Below are positions 9,082 to 20,353 of a DNA stretch of 64,000 nucleotides, one piece after another (position 1 is the first letter of the stretch; every line of letters starts with the position of its first letter). The notes under the pieces are model-generated. The model was not told where the DNA came from. It worked only from the letters and a program-made list of their open reading frames with translations, and did no database searches. Source of the DNA: Photorhabdus laumondii subsp. laumondii (GTDB lineage: Bacteria; Pseudomonadota; Gammaproteobacteria; Enterobacterales; Enterobacteriaceae). The stretch covers positions 558,001 to 622,000 of the forward strand of contig NZ_CP024901.1 in assembly GCF_003343245.1 (NCBI RefSeq), read 5' to 3'. Made by a program: the position numbers and the translations under genes.

Positions 9082-12000
9082 CTATGGGGTTCTTGATGCG
9101 GTATCGTTTTCATCCTCACTGACGATAAACCACGGAGTGTACTGTTTTTCTCGCAAATATTTCTTAGCGGTGATGACCTTGTATTCCCGTCCCAGTGGAT
9201 CATAAAGGTGGGTATCGGCAAACAGGTCATCTCGTGCGCTGTCATCACTAACGTAGCGCCAGTTATTCAGAAAATAGGGTTGATAAGTACGTACCGGTTG
9301 GCCTTTATCGTCATATTCTGTGCGACCGGAAACGGCCCATCGGGTGTCTGTAGCGGCACTGACCAGAGCACCATTTGCATCCACAACCAGCCCACCGTCC
9401 TCTTTACGTTGCCAGGCATCACCGGGCTCGTGACGGACTGAACTCTGGAGTAACCGGCCAAAACCGTCACTAAAACTCACGGTCTGTTGGTGCTGTTGTT
9501 GCGGATCGTTATCGTAGCGATCAGTGGTGATCCCCAGTACATGTGGAGGTAAACGGGGAATACTTGCCAATAGCGAGATGAGTTGAATCGTGAGGTTCTG
9601 CTGGCCTATTCCCCGTTTCCCGCCTAGCGCGCACACTTTCCCATCTTCGGTAACCATATGAGCGGCACGCAGTTGCGCCCATAGCGCTTCTGCCTCTTCT
9701 GGTGACTGAGAAAGCTGAGACAAAGATAACAACGGCATCCAGCTATCAACGGCATAGACTAAACATTGGGCAACGGGGAGTACTCCTGTTAACGCTAGCG
9801 CTTTATCTACGGAATCCGGTGGTGTAAAGGGCTGATTAGAATAGCCTGTGGCTTGTCCTGCCTCCGTACCCCAGAACCGGCTGGTGGTCACGCGACCTAG
9901 CGCGTCCAGTGTCACAATATGTTGATTATCATTAATATCTGTCAGTTGTACCGGCGTAAGGAAACGATAATCGTAACGGGCTTGCGTCGTTAATCCAGCG
10001 GCATCCTGAGTCTGAATTATTACGCAATGATGGGTATCCCAGGTCAGAGTGGTTTTCCCTGTTAGTAACGAGTTACGCTGAGTCTGAGGCCGCCAGAACT
10101 GGGTGGCATCACGGTAATCGGTATAGCCTTGCCGTGCCACCCATACTGGGCTTTCTGATCCGGTATTAAATAACCGCGCGACTTGCTGATAACCGGCCTG
10201 TGTCAGTGTGGTATTCAACCCCTGTTCTTCAATCACCCCTTCATACGCCTGTAATGAGGTATCGTCCATCATGGCGGTTTCTTGAAACGCTACCAGCGCC
10301 TGTAACGTGGGCTTTTCTAGTGTGACTTCCGATTGACCGGCGGTGTAAAACGTCTGTTGTTGCCCCAGATAAACGGCTGCTTTTTCATCTGCTAGTAGGC
10401 CATCGGCTTTCAGCAAGACTTCAAGAGAGATCCCTTCGGTTGGAATTTTGGTCCGGTCATAAGTATAAACATCACGGCGTTGTGCATTTGGTAAACCTAA
10501 TCGCCAGTTTTCTCCGTCAGTCAGGTGATGCCAGCTATTTTTTTGCCTCACCAGACGTAATCGTTGTTGCTGGTCATCATAGCTACTGTCGAATAGTGCT
10601 TCCGGCAGGGTAGGTGGGTAGGGATTTACCGCCGGTTTTTCGCGGCGTGGCCAGGCAATATCGACACTTTGCAGTGATTGACCAAAGATATCGTGTTGCA
10701 GTCGGATACTCTGGCTGAGCTGTGGATCACTGATGATACGTTCATAGTGGTAGCTGCGATTTTCAATGGCAGTCACCCAGGCAGATAATTCGGTTTCTTT
10801 CTCTACGGGAATAGAGCGTACCTGATAGCGTGATTCACTGACGGTATAAGGCACCGTTTGACTGTCCGTTCCGTCCAGACCGTAGAGCTCGGTGCGTAGC
10901 AGTTGGCCTTTAAGTGCCCGCGTCAGCCAGTTACGTTGTGTCTCATTGGGGGTGAATGCTTGATCTGTCTGGTTAGCGTTATCCCAGACGGTATAACGGG
11001 TTTCAAATCCGCTATAAGCCTGAGTATCTGCCTGCCAATATTCTGTGGCTAATTGGCTGTCTACGTCATCTATCCCGGTGGCAAACCAGCTAATGCTCAA
11101 TGACGGTGCCGCCTGTTCGGGGGCGGTGCCGTGAGAAAATGTTGTGGTATCTGTCTGTTTGACGCAACCAAATCCTCTGAATTCCCGCTCTTTACCATCC
11201 CAAACACCGTGGCTGTAGCTGACTGCACTCGTGAGCCGGTTACCGCTGATTTCATCCTGAATTTCGGTATGCCACAGCAGATGCATTGGAAACGGCAGGT
11301 AACAAGCTGGAGATTTGCCTGCTTTGGTGAGTTGTAATTTCTCATCCAACCAGAATTGCGCGGAGCTACGATAATGTAGAGTGTGATGTGCACCCCGGTT
11401 ATTGTTCATCACATTTAGCAACCAAGGTTTGGTTAGCGACAAATCGCAACGCCAGTGATGTGGTGCCATATGTGGCACTGTCAGGATCAGACTGGCTATC
11501 CCTAGCCCTTGAATATCAGCGACTTGGAGTTGGCAAGTATTGTCAAATTGTACACCTTCTGGCAAAGCTAACGTCAGCGGGGCATCAAATTGATTACCAC
11601 TTTGGTTGAGATAAATGAGCAAAGAGCCGGATTGCGCATAGATAATGTCAGTGGTGCCGGAGCCGTCGATATCCGCCAAAAACAGCCGTTCGGGATTGAA
11701 GCTAGTTTCGGGCTGGTTAAATCCTGGCAGGGTCAGTGGTTGACCGAAACGGCCATGTCCCAGATTAGGCCAACAAGTGACGCGATTAGCCCTGATTTCC
11801 ACTAGGTGCTGTTGACCGGAACCGAGCATATCGCTGAAAGCCACCAGTTTGCGGGCGTCGGTTCCAGTAACCGGCAGAGTGATACCTGTGGATTGGGGGA
11901 CATCTTGTCCTTTACGCCAGCCGTTTCGCTGGTTGGCGTACAGACGCACGCTTTTCGGCCCGATCAACACTAAATCGGATAAGCCTGCCCCGGTAAGGTC

Positions 12001-13539
12001 AGCGAACTGGATGCTTGGGTGAAAATATTCTACTGGCAAGGCATTGATTGGCGTAAAGTGCGTCCATTTTCCATCGGGTTGCTGGCTATGGTATCCGCGA
12101 ATACCGGAGGCGGTGATTACCCAATCCAGTTGGCCGTCTCCGTTGATATCCATCAATGAGGCATTATCCTGCAAACTGGGTAGGGTAGGCAGTGGGGCGA
12201 TTTTGTCGTAAGTGACGGCATTACTATCCCCGTCTTCCTGACGTTGCGGCGCTTTATACCACCAAGCACCGCGATCTTGGTACAGCATACCCGGCAACCC
12301 TTCTCCTCGCAGATCAACCAATTGATAACGTTGCTGCGAGTTAAAATTATCTAGTGCATCAAAACGTTGCCATGTTGGCATCTTCTCTAGGTTGAACCGC
12401 TGCCAGGCCAACTCTAATGGTGGCAGAGTGATTGGGCTGCCATCCGGTTCGTGACTCAATTGGCGGGCGGCAATCAATGTGGTGACGCTGGCATTTCTAT
12501 CGTAATCCAGTATTAAGCGTCCAACCAGTTCCGGGGCGTCACTGGTACCGGCTTCTCCGGCCATGAGCGCGGTACGGTGAAACATCAGTACTTGTTGGCA
12601 TAAGCGGCGAGTACGTACTTCAAAACCGTATTCATAGCGAGAGAAGATATCCTGGCGTACAGGCCATTGTGCTGTACCTGCATCCCATTTCGGCACGGTA
12701 TGAAGTGACGTATCGCGTTCACCGTGGTCAAAGACCAGATGAAACAGCCACTCTTCCGGTGTCGGAGGTGTGTTATCCAGTACGAACAGGCTGGTTTGCG
12801 GTTTGATGTTACCGTAGTTCACCTGTACCAGATAGCGCTGTGCGGTAGCATTGGGGTGAGCGGTTTTTTCATTGTCGTCACAATGGGTTTCATCTTCGGC
12901 TCGGTATTGATAACTGACATGTTCACCGGTTGGTGTCACGGTTTCTTCCAGCAACCACTGGGCGATTTGTTGATCATTTTGCGGATTTGCCAGACAAGCC
13001 TGTGCGGTTTTCCCTAAGATGTGCAGTTGGCCGTCCGGTGACGATATCAGCCAGAAAGCGCGTCCTTCTTGACCGGAGGCCGGTTGCCAGTATTCGATTC
13101 TGCTGAAATCCACGATCTGGCGGGCTTGATAGCGGGTCACGGTATAGGAGATTGGCAAGGTCACGCCTTGCAGCGTCTTAACGTCTTGACGGATATCTGG
13201 TTGCCCTTGGTTATTTAGGGCAATATTCATGACTTCGCCTTGTGGAGATAAGAACGTGTCGTCATTACCGTATTGTGGAATGCCATGTTGGGTGCGTCGG
13301 CTAATAGTCATGACGCCACATTGCCAGCCGATACCGAAAGGCCCGTTACCTGCACTACTGCTGTAAAGCAGCGATAATCCAGGCGCAGTCCCTCTGCCAG
13401 TCGAAAGGGGCAACGGCAGAGATAGAGTGGCCATTCCATCAGGGCCGGCAGCACTTAGCGCTTCTCCCATGCCATTGATAGCTCCGCCACCTTTGGGAAG
13501 TGACAGCGTTGTAATCGATACTTCTGGTGAATCCTGCAT
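9082..13539 (-). CDS. tcaC: Insecticidal toxin complex TcB component TcaC
   Basis: 1,485 residues, the length I know for Photorhabdus TcaC. TcB proteins fold with a TcC protein into a hollow cocoon that holds the TcC toxin tip and docks on the TcA injection channel. The N-terminal ~330 residues are SpvB-like ([32 protein letters not shown]). The middle has FG-GAP/VCBS-type repeats such as [11 protein letters not shown] and [14 protein letters not shown], followed by the TcdB middle domains and an RHS-like C-terminal region ([10 protein letters not shown] at the end). AAGGAG lies eight bases before the start. The neighbouring TcA gene is reduced to a stub, so this TcB would need a TcA and a TcC from other loci. 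Confidence 0.95.
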   Translation of the reverse strand: MQDSPEVSITTLSLPKGGGAINGMGEALSAAGPDGMATLSLPLPLSTGRGTAPGLSLLYSSSAGNGPFGIGWQCGVMTISRRTQHGIPQYGNDDTFLSPQGEVMNIALNNQGQPDIRQDVKTLQGVTLPISYTVTRYQARQIVDFSRIEYWQPASGQEGRAFWLISSPDGQLHILGKTAQACLANPQNDQQIAQWLLEETVTPTGEHVSYQYRAEDETHCDDNEKTAHPNATAQRYLVQVNYGNIKPQTSLFVLDNTPPTPEEWLFHLVFDHGERDTSLHTVPKWDAGTAQWPVRQDIFSRYEYGFEVRTRRLCQQVLMFHRTALMAGEAGTSDAPELVGRLILDYDRNASVTTLIAARQLSHEPDGSPITLPPLELAWQRFNLEKMPTWQRFDALDNFNSQQRYQLVDLRGEGLPGMLYQDRGAWWYKAPQRQEDGDSNAVTYDKIAPLPTLPSLQDNASLMDINGDGQLDWVITASGIRGYHSQQPDGKWTHFTPINALPVEYFHPSIQFADLTGAGLSDLVLIGPKSVRLYANQRNGWRKGQDVPQSTGITLPVTGTDARKLVAFSDMLGSGQQHLVEIRANRVTCWPNLGHGRFGQPLTLPGFNQPETSFNPERLFLADIDGSGTTDIIYAQSGSLLIYLNQSGNQFDAPLTLALPEGVQFDNTCQLQVADIQGLGIASLILTVPHMAPHHWRCDLSLTKPWLLNVMNNNRGAHHTLHYRSSAQFWLDEKLQLTKAGKSPACYLPFPMHLLWHTEIQDEISGNRLTSAVSYSHGVWDGKEREFRGFGCVKQTDTTTFSHGTAPEQAAPSLSISWFATGIDDVDSQLATEYWQADTQAYSGFETRYTVWDNANQTDQAFTPNETQRNWLTRALKGQLLRTELYGLDGTDSQTVPYTVSESRYQVRSIPVEKETELSAWVTAIENRSYHYERIISDPQLSQSIRLQHDIFGQSLQSVDIAWPRREKPAVNPYPPTLPEALFDSSYDDQQQRLRLVRQKNSWHHLTDGENWRLGLPNAQRRDVYTYDRTKIPTEGISLEVLLKADGLLADEKAAVYLGQQQTFYTAGQSEVTLEKPTLQALVAFQETAMMDDTSLQAYEGVIEEQGLNTTLTQAGYQQVARLFNTGSESPVWVARQGYTDYRDATQFWRPQTQRNSLLTGKTTLTWDTHHCVIIQTQDAAGLTTQARYDYRFLTPVQLTDINDNQHIVTLDALGRVTTSRFWGTEAGQATGYSNQPFTPPDSVDKALALTGVLPVAQCLVYAVDSWMPLLSLSQLSQSPEEAEALWAQLRAAHMVTEDGKVCALGGKRGIGQQNLTIQLISLLASIPRLPPHVLGITTDRYDNDPQQQHQQTVSFSDGFGRLLQSSVRHEPGDAWQRKEDGGLVVDANGALVSAATDTRWAVSGRTEYDDKGQPVRTYQPYFLNNWRYVSDDSARDDLFADTHLYDPLGREYKVITAKKYLREKQYTPWFIVSEDENDTASRTP

Positions 13540-13603
13540 AAAAGTACTCCTTAATAACAGGCCCCTAATAGGGAGGGACCTGTGATCGACAAAGAAAAAA
13601 AAT

Positions 13604-14020
13604 TTATGCGTCTCGAATGATGTAATTCAGATGCACAATGATGTCACTCAGATTGGCAACTAGCCCACGTTGCGTTCTTTCTTTACCGGCATGGAAAATA
13701 TTGAGCTCCAGTGTACCGGTTGTTGCTTTTCGACCTTCAAAAGGCAAAAAACGGCTATCTAGGTTGCTCAGAGTGGTACTACCGACATTCAAACTTTGTC
13801 CGACACGTAACCAGGTCAGACGTTGCCAAAGTGATGTAAAACTTTTCGGCCAGTTATTTTCTCCTAATAGCAAGGTATTCACTTGCGTTATCGTACCTTT
13901 ATCCATCTCATGCAATGTGGCGATAAGTGAAGCTGCATTTTCAGCCGTCATATCTTTAGCATTTAATTGATCGAAATAGCGGATCACTTCATCACGGGAA
14001 ACGGTGACCTGAGTTTGCCA
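13604..14020 (-). pseudogene. 3' remnant of a tcaB-like TcA toxin subunit gene
   Basis: About 139 codons are open from 14020 to the stop at 13604, reading WQTQVTVSRDEVIRYFDQLN at the start. The frame meets an in-frame TAG at 14021-14023, and no ribosome site or sensible start is present. The segment looks like the extreme C terminus of a Tc pore-forming subunit (TcaB type), and its place just upstream of tcaC is where tcaB normally sits. The rest of tcaB and tcaA is missing. Assignment to TcaB relies on gene order plus resemblance. Confidence 0.75.
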
Positions 14021-14449
14021 CTATTTAAAACATGATAGTGTGAGTAATAAGTGAGTTTTAGTGGTACAACTATTGAAGCGGCGGCTTGATCTGGATTACC
14101 CGCAATCAATATCTATCTTAGGTATTTAGAATCATTTTCACTATTTGGTAAGAGTGTTAACTGATGGAGGAATGACTTTATAGCGTGAAAGCTTATTATG
14201 TTAAGCTTAATTTTTATTAATGTAGGAATAAAAAATTAATTTAATCATAGCGGTAAAGAAACCTCGTAACAGTTTCAGACTGAAAATAATCAGACTTGAA
14301 TTGATCGGGGCATTTCTGGTCTTTTACCGGGTGATGGCTCCTCGCCTTATCGGCATAGATATCTACACAGTTTCCGTCAAAAATGGTATTGATATTCAGT
14401 ATGCCCTCAATTTTTCTATCGTCAGAACAGATAAATAACGGATAGTTTC
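14021..14449. other. Deletion-scar region between tcaB remnant and yjjV
   Basis: No intact gene. A short minus-strand open stretch (about 14110 to 14010, containing AGNPDQAAASIVVPLKLTYY) looks protein-like and could be another toxin-gene scrap, but I cannot place it. The remainder is AT-rich and leads into the yjjV promoter region. Confidence 0.4.
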
Positions 14450-15223
14450 ATGTTTATTGATACTCACTGCCATTTTGATTTCCCTCCGTTTCGTGATGAT
14501 GAACAGCAGAGCCTGCAACGGGCGGCACAGGTTGGTGTGGATAGAATTATTGTCCCCGCTATTAGTAGTGCAAATTTGCAACAGGTATCTGAATTGGCTT
14601 GTTCTTATCCTGCAATTTATGCTGCATTGGGTTTACATCCTCTTTATATCGATCAACATCAGGAAGCGCATCTTGCGGATTTGGAATCGTTTCTGAAACA
14701 GAAACACGAAAAGTTGGTGGCGGTTGGGGAGATTGGGCTTGATCTCTATATGACTGAACCCCAATTTGAAAAACAGAAAGCGTTGTTATGCGATCAATTG
14801 CGGTTAGCAAAACAGTATGAACTGCCGGTTATCCTTCATTCCCGAAAAAGCCATGATCAACTGGCAGCGATCCTAAGAAGAATCAACCTTCACCGTACCG
14901 GTGTAGTACACGGATTTGCGGGTAGCTTATCGCAGGCGGAGGCTTTTATCGGTTTGGGATATTACCTTGGGGTAGGGGGAACCATTACTTATGAAAGAGC
15001 GCAGAAAACACGTCGCGTAATGGCTGAACTCCCGTTAACGTCTCTGGTGCTGGAAACCGATGCTCCAGATATGCCGCTTTTCGGTTTTCAGGGAGAACCT
15101 AACCGGCCGGAAAAAATTGCTGGAGTTTTTGCTTCGTTATGTGAGCTCCGCCGCGAAGCTCCTGATGAGATTGCTCGCCAACTTTATCATAACAGTGTTG
15201 AGTTATTTGGATTAATTATATGA
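14450..15223 (+). CDS. yjjV: TatD-family metal-dependent hydrolase YjjV
   Basis: 257 residues, usual for the family. TatD motifs are clear: DTHCHFD at the N terminus (metal-binding His-x-His), AALGLHPLY, AVGEIGLDLY (metal-bridging Glu), PVILHSRKSHDQL, VVHGFAGS and LETDAPDMP (catalytic Asp). These enzymes are metal-dependent nucleases or phosphoesterases; YjjV's natural substrate is not established. In E. coli yjjV sits just before the deo genes, as here apart from the inserted HD hydrolase and transporter, which marks this as conserved backbone. Confidence 0.92.
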   Translation: MFIDTHCHFDFPPFRDDEQQSLQRAAQVGVDRIIVPAISSANLQQVSELACSYPAIYAALGLHPLYIDQHQEAHLADLESFLKQKHEKLVAVGEIGLDLYMTEPQFEKQKALLCDQLRLAKQYELPVILHSRKSHDQLAAILRRINLHRTGVVHGFAGSLSQAEAFIGLGYYLGVGGTITYERAQKTRRVMAELPLTSLVLETDAPDMPLFGFQGEPNRPEKIAGVFASLCELRREAPDEIARQLYHNSVELFGLII

Positions 15224-15229
15224 TTTAGA

Positions 15230-15399
15230 GCCTATCTCAATAGGCGTAATTGTTGCAGACCATTCTTATCAATGAACAGTGAACACGGACAGCGCGGAAA
15301 AACCGGAGCGTACACGTAGTACGTGAGGATTTTGAGCACTGCCCAGGTTCGCTCTTTATGGCAAAGAAGGGCAAATAAAATAGCTCTATTGGGATAGGC
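15230..15399. repeat. Palindromic MITE-like element
   Basis: About 170 bases bounded by near-perfect inverted ends, GCCTATCTCAATAGG (15230-15244) and CTATTGGGATAGGC (15386-15399). Inside lies a short perfect palindrome CACGTAGTACGTG. No coding capacity. It resembles the short palindromic intergenic elements of Yersinia and relatives, but I cannot name the family. Confidence 0.6.
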
Positions 15400-15456
15400 A
15401 GTTACAGAGTGATTTTAACGACTATTGGTAAAGCTCCAAGGTTATAATATTTGCAA

Positions 15457-16176
15457 TTAATTTTCCTTGAAAAAATCCTTTATAAATTCATCCGTATTAA
15501 TTAAATCACCTTTAATTTCGCTCGACAGTTTGCTCAAAAAGTCAACCAAATATTGGGCATTCAATTGTGCAATCTTCTTACCCTCTGTGGTATTCATTTT
15601 TTCGGGGAGTTTAAATAACTTTGTCTGAAAGTGATCGATTGTATAGGATTTGTCATCCAAGGGGCGATTAAGTGCAAAGGGATCATCATGATGAAAAAGC
15701 CCCTGACCGAGCATACCCGCTATATAAAATACTCTGGCGAGTCCAATAGCTCCTAATGCATCCAATCGGTCTGCATCTTGGAGTATTTTAGCTTCTATTG
15801 TTTTGGCAGGTAAGTTTGCGCTGTAGCTATGGGTTATAATGGCGTGTTCTACCGCATCATAAAGTTCTTTTGGGAACTCTGGAAATTCAATAGATAGAAT
15901 TTTTACGGCTTCCTGTGCTGCAAGTTTTGAAGACTGTTTTTTTTCTGGATGATCTTTTGGTAATGACACAATGTCATGTAAGTAACTTGAGGCAATGATA
16001 ATTAAAGGCTCACCTCCTTCTTTCTCCATGATTCTTTTCGCGTTATTTGCAACACGGATCAGATGCCCAATATCATGAGCATTATCATTAGAGTGAGCGA
16101 GTCGATGTTTCAAAAATTCTCTCAAGCGTTCTTCTAGCATATTGGCTTTCATTATTTTCATATAATATGTCTTCAT
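15457..16176 (-). CDS. HD-domain phosphohydrolase (YedJ-like)
   Basis: 239 residues. HD-superfamily metal ligands are visible: HDIGHLIRV (His38 as the first ligand), YLHDIV (His67-Asp68) and LQDADRLDALGAIG (Asp134), with the order and spacing of YedJ-like proteins. These are predicted metal-dependent phosphohydrolases acting on nucleotides or related compounds; the substrate is unknown. It is transcribed away from the nupC-like gene, sharing a 290-base divergent promoter region. Several in-frame ATGs occur in the first 13 codons, so the exact start is uncertain. Confidence 0.82.
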   Translation of the reverse strand: MKTYYMKIMKANMLEERLREFLKHRLAHSNDNAHDIGHLIRVANNAKRIMEKEGGEPLIIIASSYLHDIVSLPKDHPEKKQSSKLAAQEAVKILSIEFPEFPKELYDAVEHAIITHSYSANLPAKTIEAKILQDADRLDALGAIGLARVFYIAGMLGQGLFHHDDPFALNRPLDDKSYTIDHFQTKLFKLPEKMNTTEGKKIAQLNAQYLVDFLSKLSSEIKGDLINTDEFIKDFFKEN

Positions 16177-16289
16177 ATCTTCTATCTTCTGTCCTTTAGC
16201 TGTGCTTACCTGATAATTATTTCTTAATTGTTGATTATTTTGCCATTCCGAGATTAGATTATCTATTGAAGATTATTTCCGCAAATTTG

Positions 16290-16305
16290 TGTGATTCACA
16301 TCACA
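16290..16305 (+). promoter_or_regulatory. CRP-binding palindrome upstream of the nucleoside transporter
   Basis: TGTGATTCACATCACA is a perfect TGTGA-N6-TCACA match. It lies 160 bases before the transporter start and also upstream of the divergent HD gene. Nucleoside uptake and deo genes are classic CRP/CytR targets in enterics, so catabolite control is expected. Confidence 0.75.
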
Positions 16306-16403
16306 TTTATCATTTTTTTATTGCTTTTTTCAGTAGATATTTGTGATGTCAATAGCTTGTTCATTCCGATGACTGAGTATAATCAGCGCCGACTCATCGT
16401 CAG

Positions 16404-16420
16404 TGAACGATTTACGTTCA
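16404..16420. promoter_or_regulatory. Palindrome before the nucleoside transporter gene
   Basis: TGAACG-ATTTA-CGTTCA is a perfect six-base inverted repeat 44 bases before the start codon, well placed for an operator. It does not match the DeoR palindrome I know and only loosely suggests CytR-type half sites, so the regulator is unassigned. Confidence 0.4.
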
Positions 16421-16464
16421 ACTGGCATATTTAATTTATTATTAAGTGAACAGGGATTCTTCCA

Positions 16465-17742
16465 ATGCAACTCTTTATGAGCTTGGTCGGGATGGTAGTG
16501 CTGATTTTGATCGCAGTACTCTTTTCCAGTAATTATCGCGCTATTAAACTCCGTACTGTCCTTGGTGCCTTTTTGATTCAGATCGCTATCGGTGCTTTTG
16601 TACTTTATGTTCCCGCAGGTAAGAAAATATTAATGGGTATGTCTGAGGGAGTTTCTAGTGTTATCCAGTTTGGTCAACAAGGAATGGATTTTATTTTTGG
16701 TGGATTAGTTTCCCCCAAAATGTTTGAACTGTTTGGTGGTGGGGGATTTGTTTTCGCCCTGCGTGTACTGCCTATTATTGTTTTCTTCTCTTCATTGATT
16801 GCTGTGTTGTACTACATTGGTGTTATGCAGCTAGTTATCAAAGTCTTGGGGGGGGGGCTGCAAAAGATTCTCGGAACTTCACGTACAGAATCTTTGTCTG
16901 CGACAGCGAATATTTTCGTGGGCCAAACTGAGGCACCACTGGTTGTTCGCCCTTATATTGCGACTATGACTCAATCTGAACTGTTTGCGGTAATGAGTGG
17001 TGGTCTGGCATCCGTTGCGGGTTCAGTACTGGCGGGTTATGCATCAATGGGTGTTCCTTTGGAATATCTGATTGCGGCTTCCTTTATGGCGGCACCAGGT
17101 GGCCTGTTGTTCGCGAAATTGATGGTGCCTGAAACTGAAAAGCCACGCGATACTGTTGATGCAATGTCACTGGTCGCTGAAGAGGAACGTCCTGCTAACA
17201 TTATTGATGCAGCCGCCTCTGGTGCTGCTTCTGGTATGCAATTGGCATTGAACGTCGGGGCAATGTTATTGGCGTTTGTTGCCCTGATTGCATTGTTGAA
17301 TGGTATTCTCGGTGGAATCGGTGGTTGGTTTAATTATCCACAACTTTCTCTTGAACTGGTGTTGGGGTGGGTCTTCGCGCCAATTGCTTACCTGATTGGT
17401 GTTCCGTGGAATGAAGCAACGGTAGCAGGTTCTTTCATCGGTCAAAAAATAGTTGTGAACGAATTTGTTGCTTTTATGAATTTCGGTGCCTATTTGAAAC
17501 CGGATGATGTGGTTATGGCGGCGGGTTTGCAGGTTCTATCAGATCATACTAAAGCAATTATCTCCTTCGCATTGTGTGGCTTTGCTAACCTTGCTTCCGT
17601 TGCTATCCTGCTAGGGGGGCTGGGCGGTATGGCACCGAACCGCCGCGGAGATGTTGCTCGTTTGGGAATGAAAGCCATTATCGCGGGCACATTATCCAAC
17701 TTAATGAGTGCAACTATCGCAGGCTTCTTCCTGGCTCTGTAA
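16465..17742 (+). CDS. NupC/NupX-family nucleoside:cation symporter
   Basis: 425 residues of a concentrative nucleoside transporter. It resembles NupX ([17 protein letters not shown] at the N terminus, [72 protein letters not shown]) more than E. coli NupC. The Gly-Gln-Thr-Glu motif and following Pro lie in the substrate-binding hairpin. It is an inner-membrane importer of nucleosides, feeding the deoC-deoB-deoD salvage genes downstream. A perfect CRP site lies upstream. Position beside deo supports a nucleoside substrate; specificity is not readable. Confidence 0.9.
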   Translation: MQLFMSLVGMVVLILIAVLFSSNYRAIKLRTVLGAFLIQIAIGAFVLYVPAGKKILMGMSEGVSSVIQFGQQGMDFIFGGLVSPKMFELFGGGGFVFALRVLPIIVFFSSLIAVLYYIGVMQLVIKVLGGGLQKILGTSRTESLSATANIFVGQTEAPLVVRPYIATMTQSELFAVMSGGLASVAGSVLAGYASMGVPLEYLIAASFMAAPGGLLFAKLMVPETEKPRDTVDAMSLVAEEERPANIIDAAASGAASGMQLALNVGAMLLAFVALIALLNGILGGIGGWFNYPQLSLELVLGWVFAPIAYLIGVPWNEATVAGSFIGQKIVVNEFVAFMNFGAYLKPDDVVMAAGLQVLSDHTKAIISFALCGFANLASVAILLGGLGGMAPNRRGDVARLGMKAIIAGTLSNLMSATIAGFFLAL

Positions 17743-17757
17743 CGTTGCTGAAATTAG

Positions 17758-17780
17758 GCAGGTGGGATAATCCCGCCTGC
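17758..17780 (+). terminator. Hairpin after the nucleoside transporter gene
   Basis: Arms GCAGGTGGGAT and ATCCCGCCTGC pair almost completely (one G-T pair), 15 bases past the stop. No T-run follows, so it may be an mRNA-stabilising or weak terminator structure. Confidence 0.5.
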
Positions 17781-17870
17781 AATCTATCGTCCTACCGGTT
17801 TATCTTTAATTCGTGATGAAGAAGCAGCGTCTTTATACTCTTTATACTCTATTGTTTGTTGGACGTGAGT

Positions 17871-17999
17871 TATACCCGTCATCTTTCAAGTTGCCTCTTT
17901 GTTGGCTGCACTCACTCACCCCGGTCACATCGTTATCTATGCTCCCGGGGATTCGCTCCCTTGCCGCCGTAATGCATCTTGAAATCCATAGGGTATATA
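17871..17999 (+). repeat. ERIC element
   Basis: Full-length copy starting TATACCCGTCATCTTTCAAG and ending with a GGGTATATAT end, with the CACCCCGGTCACAT and CTCCCGGGGATTCG core blocks. Lies in the gap before deoC, opposite in orientation to the 8824 copy. Confidence 0.9.
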
Positions 18000-18068
18000 T
18001 TTTTTGTCGTGTATTATTTGGTGATAATCTAGCAGAAGCTAGCCGCGATAATAACGTTGGAGAGTTTT

Positions 18069-18848
18069 ATGACCGATTTAACCGCAGCAGCGCAGCGTGC
18101 GCTGAGTTTGATGGATTTAACGACACTCAATGATAATGATACCGATGAAAAAGTGACGGCACTTTGTCATCAGGCGAAAAGCCTCGCGGGCAATACTGCG
18201 GCTATCTGTATCTACCCTCGTTTTATTCCTCTGGCACGTAAAGTATTACGTGAACAGGGCACACCTGAAATCCGCATTGCAACAGTGACAAACTTCCCAC
18301 ATGGTCATGACGATATTGACATCGCTTTAGCTGAAACCCAAGCGGCTATTGCTTATGGCGCTGATGAGGTCGATGTGGTTTTCCCATACCGTGCATTGAT
18401 GGCCAGTAATGAACAAGTCGGTTTTGAGATGGTAAAAGCGTGTAAAGTCGCCTGTGCAGAAGCGGATGTGCTGCTAAAAGTTATTATTGAAACTGGTGAA
18501 CTGAAAGAGGCATCTCTGATCCGTAAGGCATCTGAAATTTCAATCAACGCGGGTGCCGATTTTATCAAAACATCTACAGGTAAAGTGCCGGTTAACGCGA
18601 CATTGGCAAGTGCTGAAATCATGATGAAGGTGATTCATGAGATGGGCGTGGGTGAAACGGTTGGCTTCAAACCGGCTGGTGGCGTGCGTACCGCTGAAGA
18701 GGCTGCACAATATCTGGCATTAGCTGATCATATCATGGGTGACAAATGGGTTGATGCCCGTCATTTTCGTTTTGGGGCTTCTAGCTTGTTAGGCAATTTG
18801 CTAAATACTCTGGGTCATCAGGGGCAAAAACAAAGCAGCCATTATTGA
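18069..18848 (+). CDS. deoC: Deoxyribose-phosphate aldolase
   Basis: 259 residues from the ATG at 18069, which has GGAG six bases upstream; an upstream TTG at 18057 overlaps that site and is rejected. DeoC splits 2-deoxyribose-5-phosphate into glyceraldehyde-3-phosphate and acetaldehyde. Catalytic residues sit at the E. coli positions: Asp102 (DEVDVVFP), Schiff-base Lys167 (DFIKTSTGK) and Lys201 (GFKPAGGVR). Start of the deoxyribonucleoside catabolic group with deoB and deoD. ERIC elements flank it on both sides. Confidence 0.97.
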   Translation: MTDLTAAAQRALSLMDLTTLNDNDTDEKVTALCHQAKSLAGNTAAICIYPRFIPLARKVLREQGTPEIRIATVTNFPHGHDDIDIALAETQAAIAYGADEVDVVFPYRALMASNEQVGFEMVKACKVACAEADVLLKVIIETGELKEASLIRKASEISINAGADFIKTSTGKVPVNATLASAEIMMKVIHEMGVGETVGFKPAGGVRTAEEAAQYLALADHIMGDKWVDARHFRFGASSLLGNLLNTLGHQGQKQSSHY

Positions 18849-18896
18849 TAATCGCTCACCGCATCAGTCGGCGCGTAACGGCTTTAATCATGATTA

Positions 18897-19022
18897 ATAC
18901 CCTATGGATTTTAAGATGGATCGCGACGGCAAGGGAGTGAATCCCCGGGAGCATAGCGAACGATGTAACCGGGGTGAGTGAGTGCAGCCAACAAAGAGGC
19001 AATTTGAAAGATAACGGGTATA
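18897..19022 (-). repeat. ERIC element between deoC and deoB
   Basis: Full-length copy running from ATACCCTATGGATTTTAAGA to the AACGGGTATA end, with both core blocks present. It fills most of the 199-base deoC-deoB gap, the place where deoA lies in E. coli, and must be transcribed if deoC and deoB share a message. Confidence 0.9.
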
Positions 19023-19047
19023 GCGTGATTTGACGCAGGAGAAAATT

Positions 19048-20271
19048 ATGAAACGTACATTCATCATGGTATTGGATTCTTTTGGCATTGGTGCCAGTAA
19101 AGATGCCGAAAAATTTGGTGATCAAGGATCTAACACCTTGGGGCACATTGCAGAAGCGTGTGCCCGTGGTGATGCGGATATCGGTCGCAAAGGGCCTCTG
19201 TATTTGCCGAACTTAAGCCGTTTAGGTTTGGGGAAAGCGACTGAGGAGTCCTGTGGAACTTTCCCTGCCGGCTTGGATAAAGACGCGGACATTATTGGTG
19301 CTTACGCTTACGCCAGTGAACTCTCTTCCGGTAAAGATACACCGTCAGGTCATTGGGAAATTGCCGGTGTCCCGGTGCTGTTTGACTGGGGTTACTTCAA
19401 AGATGAAGAAAACAGCTTTCCGCAGGCATTGTTGGATAAACTGGTAGAACGCGCAAATCTGCCAGGTTATCTCGGTAACTGCCACTCTTCTGGTACGGTT
19501 ATTCTGGATAAACTGGGTGAAGAGCATATGAAAACGGGTAAACCGATTTTCTATACTTCTGCTGATTCGGTATTCCAGATTGCTTGCCACGAAGAGACAT
19601 TCGGTTTAGATCGTCTGTATGAGCTATGTGAAATCGCCCGTGAAGAATTGACTGATGGCGGTTACAACATTGGCCGGGTGATTGCGCGTCCGTTTGTTGG
19701 AGACAAAGCGGGTAACTTCCAGCGTACCGGTAATCGCCATGATTTAGCGGTAGAGCCACCTGCTCCCACCATACTGAAAAAATTAGTCGATGAGAAAAAT
19801 GGCGAAGTCGTTTCTATCGGTAAAATTGCCGATATCTATGCAAACGTCGGCATTACGCAAAAAGTGAAAGCGACCGGCATTGATGCATTGTTTGATGCAA
19901 CGCTGGTGGAAATGGAAAAAGCGGGTGACAACACCATCGTATTCACTAACTTTGTCGATTTCGACTCTTCTTATGGTCATCGTCGTGATGTTCCGGGTTA
20001 TGCGGCGGCATTGGAACTGTTTGACCGTCGTCTGCCTGAAATGCTGAAGCGGGTGAAAAATGATGACATTTTAATCCTGACCGCCGACCACGGTTGTGAT
20101 CCAACCTGGTCTGGTACTGACCACACACGTGAGCACATTCCGGTGCTGATTTATGGACCAAAAGTGCAACCTGGTTCATTGGGTCACCGTGAAACTTTTG
20201 CTGATATTGGACAGACAGTCGCTAAATATTTTGAACTGTCGCCAATGGAATATGGCAAATCAATGCTCTGA
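19048..20271 (+). CDS. deoB: Phosphopentomutase
   Basis: 407 residues, equal to E. coli DeoB. It interconverts (deoxy)ribose-1-phosphate and (deoxy)ribose-5-phosphate. Alkaline-phosphatase-superfamily metal sites are visible: [10 protein letters not shown] near the N terminus, the phosphorylated Thr region [25 protein letters not shown] and [20 protein letters not shown]. Start chosen at the ATG at 19048, with AGGAG six bases upstream. It passes the product of DeoD to DeoC. Confidence 0.97.
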   Translation: MKRTFIMVLDSFGIGASKDAEKFGDQGSNTLGHIAEACARGDADIGRKGPLYLPNLSRLGLGKATEESCGTFPAGLDKDADIIGAYAYASELSSGKDTPSGHWEIAGVPVLFDWGYFKDEENSFPQALLDKLVERANLPGYLGNCHSSGTVILDKLGEEHMKTGKPIFYTSADSVFQIACHEETFGLDRLYELCEIAREELTDGGYNIGRVIARPFVGDKAGNFQRTGNRHDLAVEPPAPTILKKLVDEKNGEVVSIGKIADIYANVGITQKVKATGIDALFDATLVEMEKAGDNTIVFTNFVDFDSSYGHRRDVPGYAAALELFDRRLPEMLKRVKNDDILILTADHGCDPTWSGTDHTREHIPVLIYGPKVQPGSLGHRETFADIGQTVAKYFELSPMEYGKSML

Positions 20272-20353
20272 CCCCACTTATTTGGCTGCTTTTCTTTTAG
20301 GCAGCCATATATCACTAAAATAACCATTAAATAAAAAAATAAGGAATTTAATT

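Noticed and set aside
16404..16420. A DeoR operator
   Set aside because: The palindrome TGAACG-N5-CGTTCA does not match the DeoR site pattern I know, so it is left unassigned.
17813..18133. Open frame of 106 codons before deoC
   Set aside because: It reads through an ERIC element and into deoC out of frame; the same peptide (LPLCWLHSLTPVTSLSMLPG) appears from other ERIC copies.
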